Assembly (NCBI GenBank): GCA_964601275.1
Contig: CAZRMV010000009.1
Location: 1 to 64,000, forward strand
DNA length: 64,000 nucleotides
Source: JAOZPE01 sp964601275
GTDB lineage: Bacteria; Krumholzibacteriota; Krumholzibacteriia; JAJRXK01
Direction: 5' to 3'
In this document: one piece after another, positions 49,576 through 58,148 of the stretch
Numbering within the stretch: the first letter of the stretch is position 1
Layout of the letters: every line of letters starts with the position of its first letter
Translations under genes and position numbers: made by a program
The notes under the pieces: generated by a model
Database searches by the model: none
What the model saw: only the letters and a program-made list of their open reading frames with translations
What the model was told of the DNA's origin: nothing

Positions 49576-52500
49576 TGGGCCCTTTCGGCAGGTCCGGGTG
49601 GCGGAAACGATACGGCGTCGAGGCAGTTGGACCTGTGGCGGCTTCCTGGGGATGGCTGTCCCTGCTGGTCGTCCTGTGCCTGTGGAGCGCCGCTTCTTCG
49701 GCCGCCGAGAACTCCATCGGCAAGGTGACCGGTGACGTGGGGAAGAAGAAGACCGGCTATCGCTATGTGCACCGCTATGAGGACGCCGCCCAGCGCAATC
49801 CCGATCTGCCCATCGTCGTCCACGGCCGGGTGATGGCCACCGACCGGGATGTTCCGCTGAGTTACACGAACATCTTCGTCATGGGCACCGGTCGCGGCAC
49901 GCTCGCTTTGACCAACGGCCAGTTCTGGCTGCGCGGGCTCAAGCCCGGGACCTACACCATTCGGGCCAGCTATATCACCTACGGGGTCGAGGAAGTCACC
50001 CTCAGTCTCCTTCCCGGCGACGATGTCGAGATCGAGTTCTGGTTGTCACCCCACGCCTACGTCTTCGAGCCCTACCAGGTGCGGGCCGAACGCAAGATGT
50101 TGGTCATCTCCGAGACGGGGACCGCGCGCCGGCTCACCGGAGAGGACATCGACCAGCTTCCCCTGGACGATCTGATCGACGCCGTCTCCCTGCAGGCCGG
50201 CGTCACCGTGCAGGACAACGCCATCCATATCCGGGGTGGCCGCGATGACGACACCCAGTTCCGCCTGGACGGGGTGGCGGTCAAGGACCCCTTGGGGGCT
50301 GGATCCTACGGGGTCAGCGTGAACACCGACCTGATCAACGAGGTGGAGGTTCTCACCGGGGGGTTCTCCGCCGAGTACGGGCAGGCGGTCAGCGGAGTGG
50401 TGAATGTCTCCACCAAGGAAGGCGGGGAGGACTTCGAAGGGAAAGTGACCTACCTGACCGACGCGATCGCCCCGGACCCGTTCAGTTACGACCGGGACAT
50501 GGTGCGGGCGACCTTCTCCGGCCCTTTCAGCCTGTGGAATTCGCTCGGACTTCCCGGCCGCCAGTTCTTCATCGTCAGCGTGACCGGCGATGTGAGTGAC
50601 ACCTACCTCCCCACCCAGTCGTTGCGCAATCCCGACCCCAGCAAGATCTCGGAGATGCCCGACCGGGAACAGACCAAGGGGCTTCTGTCGCCGGTCTTGA
50701 AGAGCGATTTCTGGTCGCCCCGGGCCGACAACAAGTGGAGCGGGGTGGCCAAGCTCACCTGGATGTTCTCGCCCTTGAGCAAGCTGAACTTCACCTACAG
50801 CAACCAGAACACGGTGAGCCTCGGTTACTTTCTCGCCGGCGAGGGGTTCCCCCGGAAGTATCAGAACATCCTCTACAACTACAATGTCACCACGACGCAG
50901 AACATCCTCACCCAGGTGAACTGGCATCACATCACCGGCCGCAACAGTTTCTTCGACCTGACCCTGGGTCGTCAATTCAGCCGGCAGCACACCAACAAGA
51001 ACCGCAACGACGATTTCAGCACCTACGTGGGGCCGGAAGTCAACATCCACGAACCTCCATGTGAGAGTTGCCCCGCCTATATCGCCGGCGCGCACATCGG
51101 GGGCGATGCCGACCGTTGGCACGATCACTACACCGAGTCCTGGGTGGCCAAGGCGGACTACGCGTGGATCGCCGGGGAAACCAGCCAGTTCAAGACCGGC
51201 TTCGAATACACCTACACCGGGATGCAGCTCATCGATCTGAAGGGGTCGCTGGGGAATCCTCCCCCCGGTTTCCTGGCCCGCAGCCAGGACATCTTCAAGG
51301 CCCATCCCAGCGTCTTCGCTGGGTATGTCCAGGATCGCATCTCCTACAAGGGTCTCATCCTGAACGTCGGAGCGCGGCTGGACGCCTGGGCGCCGGGCAA
51401 GGAAGTGGACGATGTGATGAAGCACCAGGAGGACTTCATCTTCATCTTCCCCGAAATGGTGGACAGCTACATGTCCAAGACCATCGGCGCGTTCGGACTG
51501 CGCTGGAAGGCGCGGGTCAGCCCTCGCGTGGGGATCAGTTTTCCGGTATCCCCTCACGACAAGTTCTTCTTCAACTACGGACATTTCAACCAGTGGCCGC
51601 GCTACAACTACGTCTATGCGCAGCTGCAGACCAACTTCGCCACCGACCTGCAACTGTTGGGGAATCCCGATCTCGATCCCAAGGTCACCGTTCAGTACGA
51701 AGCCGGGGTCCAACACGAATTCGACAATCTCTGGAGCGCGGGTGTCACCTTCTACAGCAACGACATCTATGGATACGCCCAAAGCGTGCGTCTCGACCAG
51801 GTGGTGATCGATCCGCAGGATACCCCCGATCCCAACGACAAGGTGGCGGTGGTCGTCAATCCCGTCCGGTACTTCAACGCCGACGCGGCGCGTTCGCTGG
51901 GAGTGGAACTGTCCATTGTGAAGCGCACCACGCGGTATCTCAGCGGCAGCTTCACGCTGGAGCTGCAGCGGACCACCGGGACCAACAGCGACGCGAACGC
52001 TACCTTCCTCAGCGCGGAGCTGGGCCAGGGCAATTCCGACTTCCAGACCGAACAGGGAATCCGCAATGTCCCGCTGTTGTGGGACCGACCCTGGTCGGCC
52101 ACCTTGAACCTCGACTTCTACGTGGGCCGGAAGAACCCTCCCGAGCTGCTGGGGTGGTCGATGCCGAGGAACTGGAGCGCGAATCTCCTGGTACGGGTGT
52201 GGTCGGGACAGCGTTACACCCAGCGCGTGATCACGGAAACCGGAAGCGTGCAGAACTCCGCCGATACCTTCGGCAAGCTCGGACCCTATCGCAGCACCGT
52301 CGATCTCAAGATCAGCAAGTTCCTGTACCTGGATGACAAGAGGAAGTTGACAGTCTATCTCGAGGGAAGGAACATCTTCAACCACGACAACTACCGACGG
52401 GTCAATCCGTGGACCGGCGAAGGGTACTTCCGGGGCAACTGGGACGGCGACATCGCCAGCCAGCGATTGAACGGTTCGCCGCGATCGGTGCTCACCACGG

Positions 52501-52580
52501 ACTACGCCGAGGACTTCGTCGATCCCTCCTACCGCACCAATCCCCTGACCTTGATCATGGGGGTGAGCTACCAATGGTGA
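49572..52580 (+). CDS. TonB-dependent outer-membrane receptor with N-terminal carboxypeptidase-regulatory domain
   Basis: A 1002-residue receptor starting at GTG 49572 or ATG 49575. The signal is WGWLSLLVVLCLWSAASSAA. A CarboxypepD-reg-like domain lies at about 80-165 (VVHGRVMATDRDVPLSYTNIFV, then LKPGTYTIRASYITYG). The plug domain is about 190-300 (GVTVQDNAIHIRGGRDDDTQFRLDGV, FSAEYGQAVSGVVNVSTK). A 22-strand-type barrel follows, ending LTLIMGVSYQW with a terminal aromatic residue. It imports a substrate, or exports through Sus-like exchange, with TonB energy. No SusD gene is present; instead a lipoprotein precedes it and a PorV-like barrel follows by a 7-nt overlap. Confidence 0.92.
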   Translation: MMGPFGRSGWRKRYGVEAVGPVAASWGWLSLLVVLCLWSAASSAAENSIGKVTGDVGKKKTGYRYVHRYEDAAQRNPDLPIVVHGRVMATDRDVPLSYTNIFVMGTGRGTLALTNGQFWLRGLKPGTYTIRASYITYGVEEVTLSLLPGDDVEIEFWLSPHAYVFEPYQVRAERKMLVISETGTARRLTGEDIDQLPLDDLIDAVSLQAGVTVQDNAIHIRGGRDDDTQFRLDGVAVKDPLGAGSYGVSVNTDLINEVEVLTGGFSAEYGQAVSGVVNVSTKEGGEDFEGKVTYLTDAIAPDPFSYDRDMVRATFSGPFSLWNSLGLPGRQFFIVSVTGDVSDTYLPTQSLRNPDPSKISEMPDREQTKGLLSPVLKSDFWSPRADNKWSGVAKLTWMFSPLSKLNFTYSNQNTVSLGYFLAGEGFPRKYQNILYNYNVTTTQNILTQVNWHHITGRNSFFDLTLGRQFSRQHTNKNRNDDFSTYVGPEVNIHEPPCESCPAYIAGAHIGGDADRWHDHYTESWVAKADYAWIAGETSQFKTGFEYTYTGMQLIDLKGSLGNPPPGFLARSQDIFKAHPSVFAGYVQDRISYKGLILNVGARLDAWAPGKEVDDVMKHQEDFIFIFPEMVDSYMSKTIGAFGLRWKARVSPRVGISFPVSPHDKFFFNYGHFNQWPRYNYVYAQLQTNFATDLQLLGNPDLDPKVTVQYEAGVQHEFDNLWSAGVTFYSNDIYGYAQSVRLDQVVIDPQDTPDPNDKVAVVVNPVRYFNADAARSLGVELSIVKRTTRYLSGSFTLELQRTTGTNSDANATFLSAELGQGNSDFQTEQGIRNVPLLWDRPWSATLNLDFYVGRKNPPELLGWSMPRNWSANLLVRVWSGQRYTQRVITETGSVQNSADTFGKLGPYRSTVDLKISKFLYLDDKRKLTVYLEGRNIFNHDNYRRVNPWTGEGYFRGNWDGDIASQRLNGSPRSVLTTDYAEDFVDPSYRTNPLTLIMGVSYQW

Positions 52581-53575
52581 GCGTCGGGAAGCGGTGGTGC
52601 GCGTGGATGTTCTGCGCGGTTGTGGTGTTCGCCGTGGTGTCCAATGGAGATGTTCACGCCGGCGACCTGATTTCCCTGTACGGGGGCGAACGCGCGGGAA
52701 CCAGCGCCGGTCAGTTCCTACGGGTGCCGGCCGATGCCCGGGGTATCGCCATGGGGGGCGGAATGAGCGCCGCGGCCGAAGGGGCGGCGGCGGTGTTCTG
52801 GAATCCGGCGGCGATGATCACGGTCGCCTCGAAGAACCGGATCTTCCTGAACCACACCGAGTACGCGGCGGGCATCGACGTCGATCACCTGTCCTTCGTC
52901 CACAAGTTCGGGCCCTGGCGGCTGGGATTCATGGGGGGCGTATTGCGCAGCGGCGACATCCTGCGCACGACGGAACTGCATCCGACCGGACAGGGCTTCA
53001 CCTTCCGCGCGGACCAGGTGATCCTGGGAATGTCGCTGGGCCGCCAGCTCACCGATCGCTTCACCGTGGCGGTCAGCGCGAAATTCCTGCAGGAGAACCT
53101 CGATGAATACAAGAACCAGGGGCTCTTCGTCGATCTGGGTGCTCTGTACTATATAGGGTTCAAGACCGCGCGGATCGGCTTCACGGTGCAGAACTTCGGC
53201 GGCGATCTCCGGCTGGATGGAACCCCTCCGCAGGAGATCGTCGGGGGCTGGCAGAATTTCGCGGCTCCCACCGTTGCTCTTTTCGGCTTCGCCTATGATT
53301 TCGGGCGGGGCAACCGGCGCCGCCTCACCCTGAGTTTCGACTTCCGCCACCCGAGCGACGAAGACGAGTCGGTCATCTTCGGGGGCGAGCTGGCGCTCTT
53401 GGATCATTTCGCCCTGAGGGGTGGATGGAAGAGCAACATCGAACAGGGCGGGCTTTCCGCCGGCTTCGGACTGCACTGGGAGAAGAAGGACCTGGTCCTG
53501 CGGCTGGGGTATTCCTACGAGGATATGGGAGCCTTCGGCGGCTTCCACACCGTCAGCCTGGAGATCGGACGATGA
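52574..53575 (+). CDS. PorV/PorQ-family outer-membrane barrel
   Basis: A 333-residue barrel. The signal is FCAVVVFAVVSNGDVHA. AGTSAGQFLRVPADARGIAMGGGMSAAAEGAAAVFWNPAA is the PorV/UPF0164 signature: a FLxxxxdAR...GG...A..G...a..WNPA motif. Barrel strands follow and end VSLEIGR. PorV and PorQ proteins serve type IX secretion in Bacteroidota, PorV as the CTD-shuttle protein, and related barrels occur widely in FCB phyla. It is coupled to the TonB receptor upstream (7-nt overlap) and to the NHL lipoprotein downstream (ATGA). Confidence 0.88.
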   Translation: MVSVGKRWCAWMFCAVVVFAVVSNGDVHAGDLISLYGGERAGTSAGQFLRVPADARGIAMGGGMSAAAEGAAAVFWNPAAMITVASKNRIFLNHTEYAAGIDVDHLSFVHKFGPWRLGFMGGVLRSGDILRTTELHPTGQGFTFRADQVILGMSLGRQLTDRFTVAVSAKFLQENLDEYKNQGLFVDLGALYYIGFKTARIGFTVQNFGGDLRLDGTPPQEIVGGWQNFAAPTVALFGFAYDFGRGNRRRLTLSFDFRHPSDEDESVIFGGELALLDHFALRGGWKSNIEQGGLSAGFGLHWEKKDLVLRLGYSYEDMGAFGGFHTVSLEIGR

Positions 53576-54783
53576 GTGGACGGCGCGCTCGGAAGAGTCC
53601 CTTGCGGGACGGGCCGCCGGTCGCGGCGGCGGAGACCCGGCGGGTCGGGGCCGGCCAATGGCTCGTCGCTCGCTCGCTCCTGCTTCTGATCGCGGGGTGG
53701 GCCCTGCTGGGTCTGGGCGCTTGTGGCGAGAAGATCGCCATTCCCGAAGCGGTGGGGATTCCCTCCAGCAGCACCTACCTGGAAAAAGACGGCTTCGATC
53801 TCACCGACCCCACGGACATCGTCGAGGCGGCGGGGAAACTCTTCATCACCGAGGGTGCTCCGGGAACGATCGCCAAGTACAACCTGAGAGGCGTCCTGGA
53901 CCAGGGTCCGGTCGAGGGCCTGGCGCGGCCGATGGCAGTGTGTCTCGATTCGTTGGCCCGGATCATCGTCGTCGGGGAAAGTGGAGACGGGGTGACGCCT
54001 CCCCGGCTCTCCTTCTTCGACCAGGGCGATCTCAGCCTGAGGGGAAGTTTCGACCTCGACGGCCTGGTGAAAAGCATCGACGGCCTGGCGTGCCAGGGAG
54101 ACTTCCTCTACATCTCCGACCCCGATTCGGGCGCGGTCTTCCGTTACCAGTGGCTCGATCACCAGGCGGGACTGCTGCGGCCGAGAGGTGAGGTCTGCAA
54201 TTCACGGGGCAGCGCGGAGAGTCCGCAGTTCGTCCAGAAGCCATCGGGCCTCGCCATCGACATCGACGGTATGTTGCTGGTCTGCGACGCCGACACCTTG
54301 AGGAACTGGGTGGTCCGCTTCGACCCTCGTCCGGCCGGCGCCGATTCCACTTCCCTGGGAACCATCGTTCCCTTCGTACCGACCACCTGTCCCACGGTGG
54401 ACATCTCGGCCAACGTCCTGGGGAAGGCGCCGGGCTGCGGCGAGCCCTTCGTACCCGGTCCTTCCGACGAGGTGGGAGCCTTCTTCGCCCCCTTGGGCGC
54501 GGGCATCGATCGCGAAGGACGGATCTACGTGATGGATTCGCTGAACCGCCGGGGACAGCGTTTCACCGCCCAGGGCGACTTCGACCTGGTCTTCGGCAGC
54601 AGCGCCGGCGGCGCGGTGCCCCTGGACCGCCCGCGGCGGATCGCGGTGGTCCACGGTCAAACCACCCGTGGAGGCATCCAGGTGGAGATCGCCGGGGCGA
54701 TCCTCTACGTGGTGGATGAACGCACCGCGCAGATCCGGATCTTCGAGGACAAGCGCTGGAGCGATTTCAAGGGCGGATCCTAG
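53572..54783 (+). CDS. NHL/beta-propeller-like lipoprotein
   Basis: A 403-residue lipoprotein. LLLLIAGWALLGLGAC holds the lipobox Cys (about residue 51). The body has propeller-like strands with repeated DPTDIVEAAGKLFITE, GLARPMAVCLDSLARIIVV, PSGLAIDIDGMLLVCD and GIDREGRIYVMDSLNRR blocks, the NHL/6-bladed type. Such propellers bind partner proteins or sugars. It is the last gene of the four-gene overlapping operon 48025-54783 (ATGA with the PorV gene). Four Cys (residues about 210-300) may form disulfides. Confidence 0.8.
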   Translation: MSGRRARKSPLRDGPPVAAAETRRVGAGQWLVARSLLLLIAGWALLGLGACGEKIAIPEAVGIPSSSTYLEKDGFDLTDPTDIVEAAGKLFITEGAPGTIAKYNLRGVLDQGPVEGLARPMAVCLDSLARIIVVGESGDGVTPPRLSFFDQGDLSLRGSFDLDGLVKSIDGLACQGDFLYISDPDSGAVFRYQWLDHQAGLLRPRGEVCNSRGSAESPQFVQKPSGLAIDIDGMLLVCDADTLRNWVVRFDPRPAGADSTSLGTIVPFVPTTCPTVDISANVLGKAPGCGEPFVPGPSDEVGAFFAPLGAGIDREGRIYVMDSLNRRGQRFTAQGDFDLVFGSSAGGAVPLDRPRRIAVVHGQTTRGGIQVEIAGAILYVVDERTAQIRIFEDKRWSDFKGGS

Positions 54784-54877
54784 GCTCTTGGAGCTGGAGC
54801 GGGTGGGGCCGGGGCGATTGCCTCGATCGGCCCCCGGGGTTAGGATTCCACGATGGTCCTTCCAGGAGGTTCAGGCC

Positions 54878-55447
54878 GTGGCCCGAGCGTTGACCCGTGA
54901 AGATCTCCGCCGGCTCGTCGCCGAGGCGCTGGACGAGTTCGGGGCGGAAGGCGCCCCACGGGACGCCGCCGCCGGGGAACCGTCCTCGGCCGCCCGAAGG
55001 ATCGCCATCGGCAGCGACCACGGGGGCTTCGCCCTGAAACGGCGGCTCAAGGAAGTGCTGCTCGAGCTGGGGTACGAACCCGTCGACGTGGGAACCGACT
55101 CCGAGCAGTCCTGCGACTATCCCGACTATGCGATCCAGGTGGGAAGGCAGGTCCAGGCCCGCGCCTGCCGTTTCGGGGTGATGATCGACGGGGCGGGGAT
55201 CGGCAGCGCCATGGCGTTGAACAAGATGAAGGGAATCCGGGCGGCGACCGTCCACAACGAGGCGACCGCCATCAACAGCCGCGAGCACAACGATGCCAAT
55301 GTCCTGGTCCTCGGCAGCGGTCAGATCCATCCAGGCCATGCGGCGCGGCTTCTCCGCATCTGGTTGCGCACCCAACACGCCGGCGGCCGGCACGCGCGGC
55401 GGGTCGCCAAGATCAACGCGCTCGACGATTCTTCACCTTGCAGTTGA
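54878..55447 (+). CDS. RpiB/LacA/LacB-family protein with encapsulation-peptide-like N-terminal helix and altered active site
   Basis: A 189-residue protein. The GTG at 54878 with an AGGAGG site 8 nt upstream starts MARALTREDLRRLVAEALDEF, an amphipathic helix like the encapsulation peptides that send enzymes into bacterial microcompartments. A flexible Ala/Pro linker (about 22-42) leads to the RpiB domain. IAIGSDHGGFALK keeps the Asp-His pair and REHNDANVLVLGS the later His. The catalytic-Cys loop, CGTGIG in E. coli RpiB, is DGAGIG here: Cys to Asp, Thr to Ala. RpiB interconverts ribose and ribulose 5-phosphate. The change may alter substrate or abolish this activity. It heads a nucleoside operon. 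Confidence 0.85.
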   Translation: MARALTREDLRRLVAEALDEFGAEGAPRDAAAGEPSSAARRIAIGSDHGGFALKRRLKEVLLELGYEPVDVGTDSEQSCDYPDYAIQVGRQVQARACRFGVMIDGAGIGSAMALNKMKGIRAATVHNEATAINSREHNDANVLVLGSGQIHPGHAARLLRIWLRTQHAGGRHARRVAKINALDDSSPCS

Positions 55448-55456
55448 GATGGGAAC

Positions 55457-56119
55457 ATGACGACACCGACGGGCGAGAAGATTCCGTTCTACGTGGCGAT
55501 CGCCGGCAACATCGGCGTGGGCAAGACCATGGTCACCGATCTCATCGGGGAACGTCTGGGCTGGGACACCTACTACGAGCCCGTGGAGGACAATCCCTAT
55601 CTCGACGATTTCTACGCCGACATGAAGCGCTACAGCTTCCACCTGCAGGTCTTTCTCCTGTCGAAGCGCTTCGCCCTGCAGCGCAGGATCACCGAGAGCG
55701 GCCACAGCGTGGTGCAGGACCGCACGATCTACGAGGACACCGAGATCTTCGCCCGCATCCTCTACCGGCGGGGGATGATGTCCGAGCGGGACTATCGCAA
55801 CTACCGCGATCTCTTCGCCACCATGGTGGGCTACCTGCGTCCCCCCGACCTCATCCTCTACATGCGCGCCCGGCCCGAGACCATCCTCAGCCGCATCCGC
55901 GCGCGCGGTCGCGATTGCGAGCGGGAGATCGATCCCGACTACGTCCGCGAACTCCACGACAGCTATGAGCACTGGGCCGAGCGGATTCCCCAGATCGCTC
56001 CCTTGCACGTGATCGACACCGACCAGCTCGACTTGAAGGAGGACCGCGGGGCCCAGGACGAATTGATCGGGGTCATCCGGAAGTTCTCGCGGGAGAAGGA
56101 CGCAAGGGGGGACGGATGA
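55457..56119 (+). CDS. Deoxyribonucleoside kinase (dNK family)
   Basis: A 220-residue kinase that phosphorylates deoxynucleosides to dNMPs. P-loop GNIGVGKT lies at residues about 17-24, followed by a YYEPVEDNPYLDDFY substrate segment, the QDRTIYEDTEIFA region (DRS-like catalytic base) and an Arg-rich lid RARGRDCEREI. The family is common in Bacteroidota and Gram-positive bacteria. It is 9 bp after the RpiB-like gene and its stop overlaps the next start (ATGA), so all are read together in purine or nucleoside salvage. Confidence 0.93.
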   Translation: MTTPTGEKIPFYVAIAGNIGVGKTMVTDLIGERLGWDTYYEPVEDNPYLDDFYADMKRYSFHLQVFLLSKRFALQRRITESGHSVVQDRTIYEDTEIFARILYRRGMMSERDYRNYRDLFATMVGYLRPPDLILYMRARPETILSRIRARGRDCEREIDPDYVRELHDSYEHWAERIPQIAPLHVIDTDQLDLKEDRGAQDELIGVIRKFSREKDARGDG

Positions 56120-57231
56120 CCCCCTTCGACCCGCGGCAGGACGGATACCTCGTGGGGGACCTGCTGAGGGGAACGGAGATCTCCACCGAGCTTCTCCGCG
56201 ATCTTCCCAAGGCCGACCTCCACGTCACCCTGGACGGAAGCGTTCCGTTGGCGACCCTGGTGGAACTCTACGAGCGCCAAGGGGTGTCGTTTCCTGGGGG
56301 AAGCCCGGAGACGTTGCGCGAGTTGCTCCAGCGAAGTGGAAACCAGGGCGGTCTCTCGTCCTATATTCCGCTCTTCGAACACGTCTACCGGGTCCTGCAG
56401 GATGAGGTTTCCCTGCGCCGGGTCACCCGGGAGATCGTCGAGGACTGCGCCCGGGAGAACGTGCGGCATCTCGAGTTGCGGTTCAGCCCCATCCTCCACT
56501 GCGAGAAGGATCTCGATCCGGAGGGTGTCACCGAGGCGGTCCTGGCCGGCCTGATGGAGGCGAGGGAGGCCACCGGGATCAGCGCGGAACTTCTCATCAC
56601 CGGGCTGAGGCACCACCCGCCGACGGAAAGCCGCCGGCTGGCCGAACTCGCGGTGAAGTACAAGAACCGGGGAGTACGCGGCTTCGACCTGGCCGGTCTG
56701 GAGATGGACAACCCGGCCAAGGAACATCGGGAAGCCTTCTATGTCATTCTCAACCACAACATCAATTGCACCGTCCACGCCGGGGAGGAATTCGGGCCGC
56801 CCAGCATCCATCAGGCGCTCCATTACCTGGGAGCGCACCGGATCGGCCACGGCACCCGCTTGCTGGAAGATCAAGACCTGCTGGGGTATGTCGCGGATCA
56901 CCGGATTCCCCTGGAGATCGGTCTGAGTTCGAGCGTGCGGACCGGAACGATTCCGGCCATCGAGCGCCATCCGTTGCGGAGATTCCTGCGGGCGGGGATC
57001 CGGGTGACCCTCTGCAGCACCAGCCGGTTGCTCCTGGACACCAACCTGACCCGGGAGTTGCGGCAAGCCGCGGATACCTTCGACCTGACCCTGCTGGAGA
57101 TCGAGAACATCCTGCTCGCGGGGTTCAAGAGCGCGTTTCTCCCCCAGCACCGCCGGGTGCAACTCATGCGCAAGGCGATTCGCGAATTCGGCGAGGTCCG
57201 CCGCCGGCATGGATTGGAGGCTGCGGAATGA
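56116..57231 (+). CDS. Adenosine-deaminase-like protein lacking key metal and catalytic residues
   Basis: A 371-residue TIM-barrel protein clearly of the adenosine/AMP deaminase family. The zinc motif HxH is HVT here (His36 kept, second His replaced by Thr38). TVHAGEE (His221, Glu224) and RIGHGTRL (His245) are intact. The strand VTLNTDDP of true deaminases reads VTLCSTSR at 297-304, so the zinc-ligand Asp and the neighbouring Asp are Thr302 and Ser303. The DNA was checked at each site. Normal hydrolytic deamination is unlikely unless the metal site is rebuilt. ATGA overlaps with both neighbours put it inside a nucleoside operon. Confidence 0.88.
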   Translation: MTPFDPRQDGYLVGDLLRGTEISTELLRDLPKADLHVTLDGSVPLATLVELYERQGVSFPGGSPETLRELLQRSGNQGGLSSYIPLFEHVYRVLQDEVSLRRVTREIVEDCARENVRHLELRFSPILHCEKDLDPEGVTEAVLAGLMEAREATGISAELLITGLRHHPPTESRRLAELAVKYKNRGVRGFDLAGLEMDNPAKEHREAFYVILNHNINCTVHAGEEFGPPSIHQALHYLGAHRIGHGTRLLEDQDLLGYVADHRIPLEIGLSSSVRTGTIPAIERHPLRRFLRAGIRVTLCSTSRLLLDTNLTRELRQAADTFDLTLLEIENILLAGFKSAFLPQHRRVQLMRKAIREFGEVRRRHGLEAAE

Positions 57232-58097
57232 GCGGCTGGCGCCTGCGGAGCGACTATGCCCAACGGGTCGAGCAAACCGCCGCATCGCTGGCCGGCGCGG
57301 GCTTCGGAGCGTCGCTGGGCATCGTGCTGGGAAGCGGTCTGGGAAACTTCGCCGATCAACTCGAGCGGGCCGCCGAGAAGGAATTCAGGGACATCGACGG
57401 CTTCTTCGCGCCCAGCGTGCAGGCCCACAGCGGCCGGCTCGTGCAGGGGCGATTGCCCGGCGGCCGCGGTGAGATCCTGGTTTCCCAGGGCCGCCTGCAT
57501 GCCTACGAGGGCCATGCGATGGAGGAGGTCGTCTTTCCCATCGCCACCATGCTCGCGCTTGGGGTCCGGGTCCTGGTGCTGACCAACGCCGCCGGCGGCG
57601 CCCATCCGGACGCCCGGGCCGGCGACCTGGTCTCGTTGACCGGCCTGCTCGATTTCCACGGAGACGCGCTGCGGGGTCTCGTACTGCCACCGGCTGATCT
57701 ACCGGCGGAGCTTTCCCTGCGAGTGGGCACACACAACGGTCCCTTCGATCGAGAACTCTCGATGCTCATGGTCGACGCCGGAGCGCGCGCGGGCATCGCC
57801 GTCTCCACCGGAACCTACGCGTCGCTGTGGGGTCCCAGCTACGAGACGCCCCGCGAGATCGGGTTCTTCCGCCGCATCGGGGTCGCGGCCATCGGCATGT
57901 CGACCGGACCGGAAGCGTCCTTCGCCCACCGGATGGGGGCCAGGGTGGTGGGGGTCTCCTGCATCACCAACGTGGCGCGGGAAACCGGGGTGGAGGAGGT
58001 CTCCCACGAGGAGGTCATCGCGGTGGGTTCGGCCCGCCGGGAGGAATTCGCGCGCTTGCTCGCCGCCTTCGCCGCCGAGCTCTTCTCCCGGGAATGA
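57228..58097 (+). CDS. Purine nucleoside phosphorylase (trimeric, PunA-like)
   Basis: A 289-residue enzyme splitting purine nucleosides with phosphate to base and (deoxy)ribose 1-phosphate. The signature blocks are IVLGSGLGNF (phosphate site), QGRLHAYEGHAM, VLVLTNAAGG, GTYASLWGPSYETPREI, GMSTGPEA with the Glu that fixes the base, and SCITNVA with the purine-specific Asn. Length and blocks fit trimeric high-molecular-class PNPs. The start is within the preceding stop (ATGA 57228-57231). It ends the nucleoside operon; a small duplicated segment follows. Confidence 0.93.
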   Translation: MSGWRLRSDYAQRVEQTAASLAGAGFGASLGIVLGSGLGNFADQLERAAEKEFRDIDGFFAPSVQAHSGRLVQGRLPGGRGEILVSQGRLHAYEGHAMEEVVFPIATMLALGVRVLVLTNAAGGAHPDARAGDLVSLTGLLDFHGDALRGLVLPPADLPAELSLRVGTHNGPFDRELSMLMVDAGARAGIAVSTGTYASLWGPSYETPREIGFFRRIGVAAIGMSTGPEASFAHRMGARVVGVSCITNVARETGVEEVSHEEVIAVGSARREEFARLLAAFAAELFSRE

Positions 58098-58130
58098 GTG
58101 GCGCTTGCCGCCGGGCTCTTCGCCCGGGAG
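58071..58130 (+). repeat. 36-bp imperfect tandem duplication across the PNP stop codon, with hairpin
   Basis: GCCGCCGAGCTCTTCTCCCGG at 58071-58091 recurs 36 bp later (58107-58127) as GCCGCCGGGCTCTTCGCCCGG. The second copy forms a perfect CCGGGC-TCTTC-GCCCGG hairpin (58111-58127). It lies just downstream of the PNP stop, so it may act as the operon's transcript end. Confidence 0.55.
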
Positions 58131-58148
58131 TGGATGGCGGCCCCAGGT

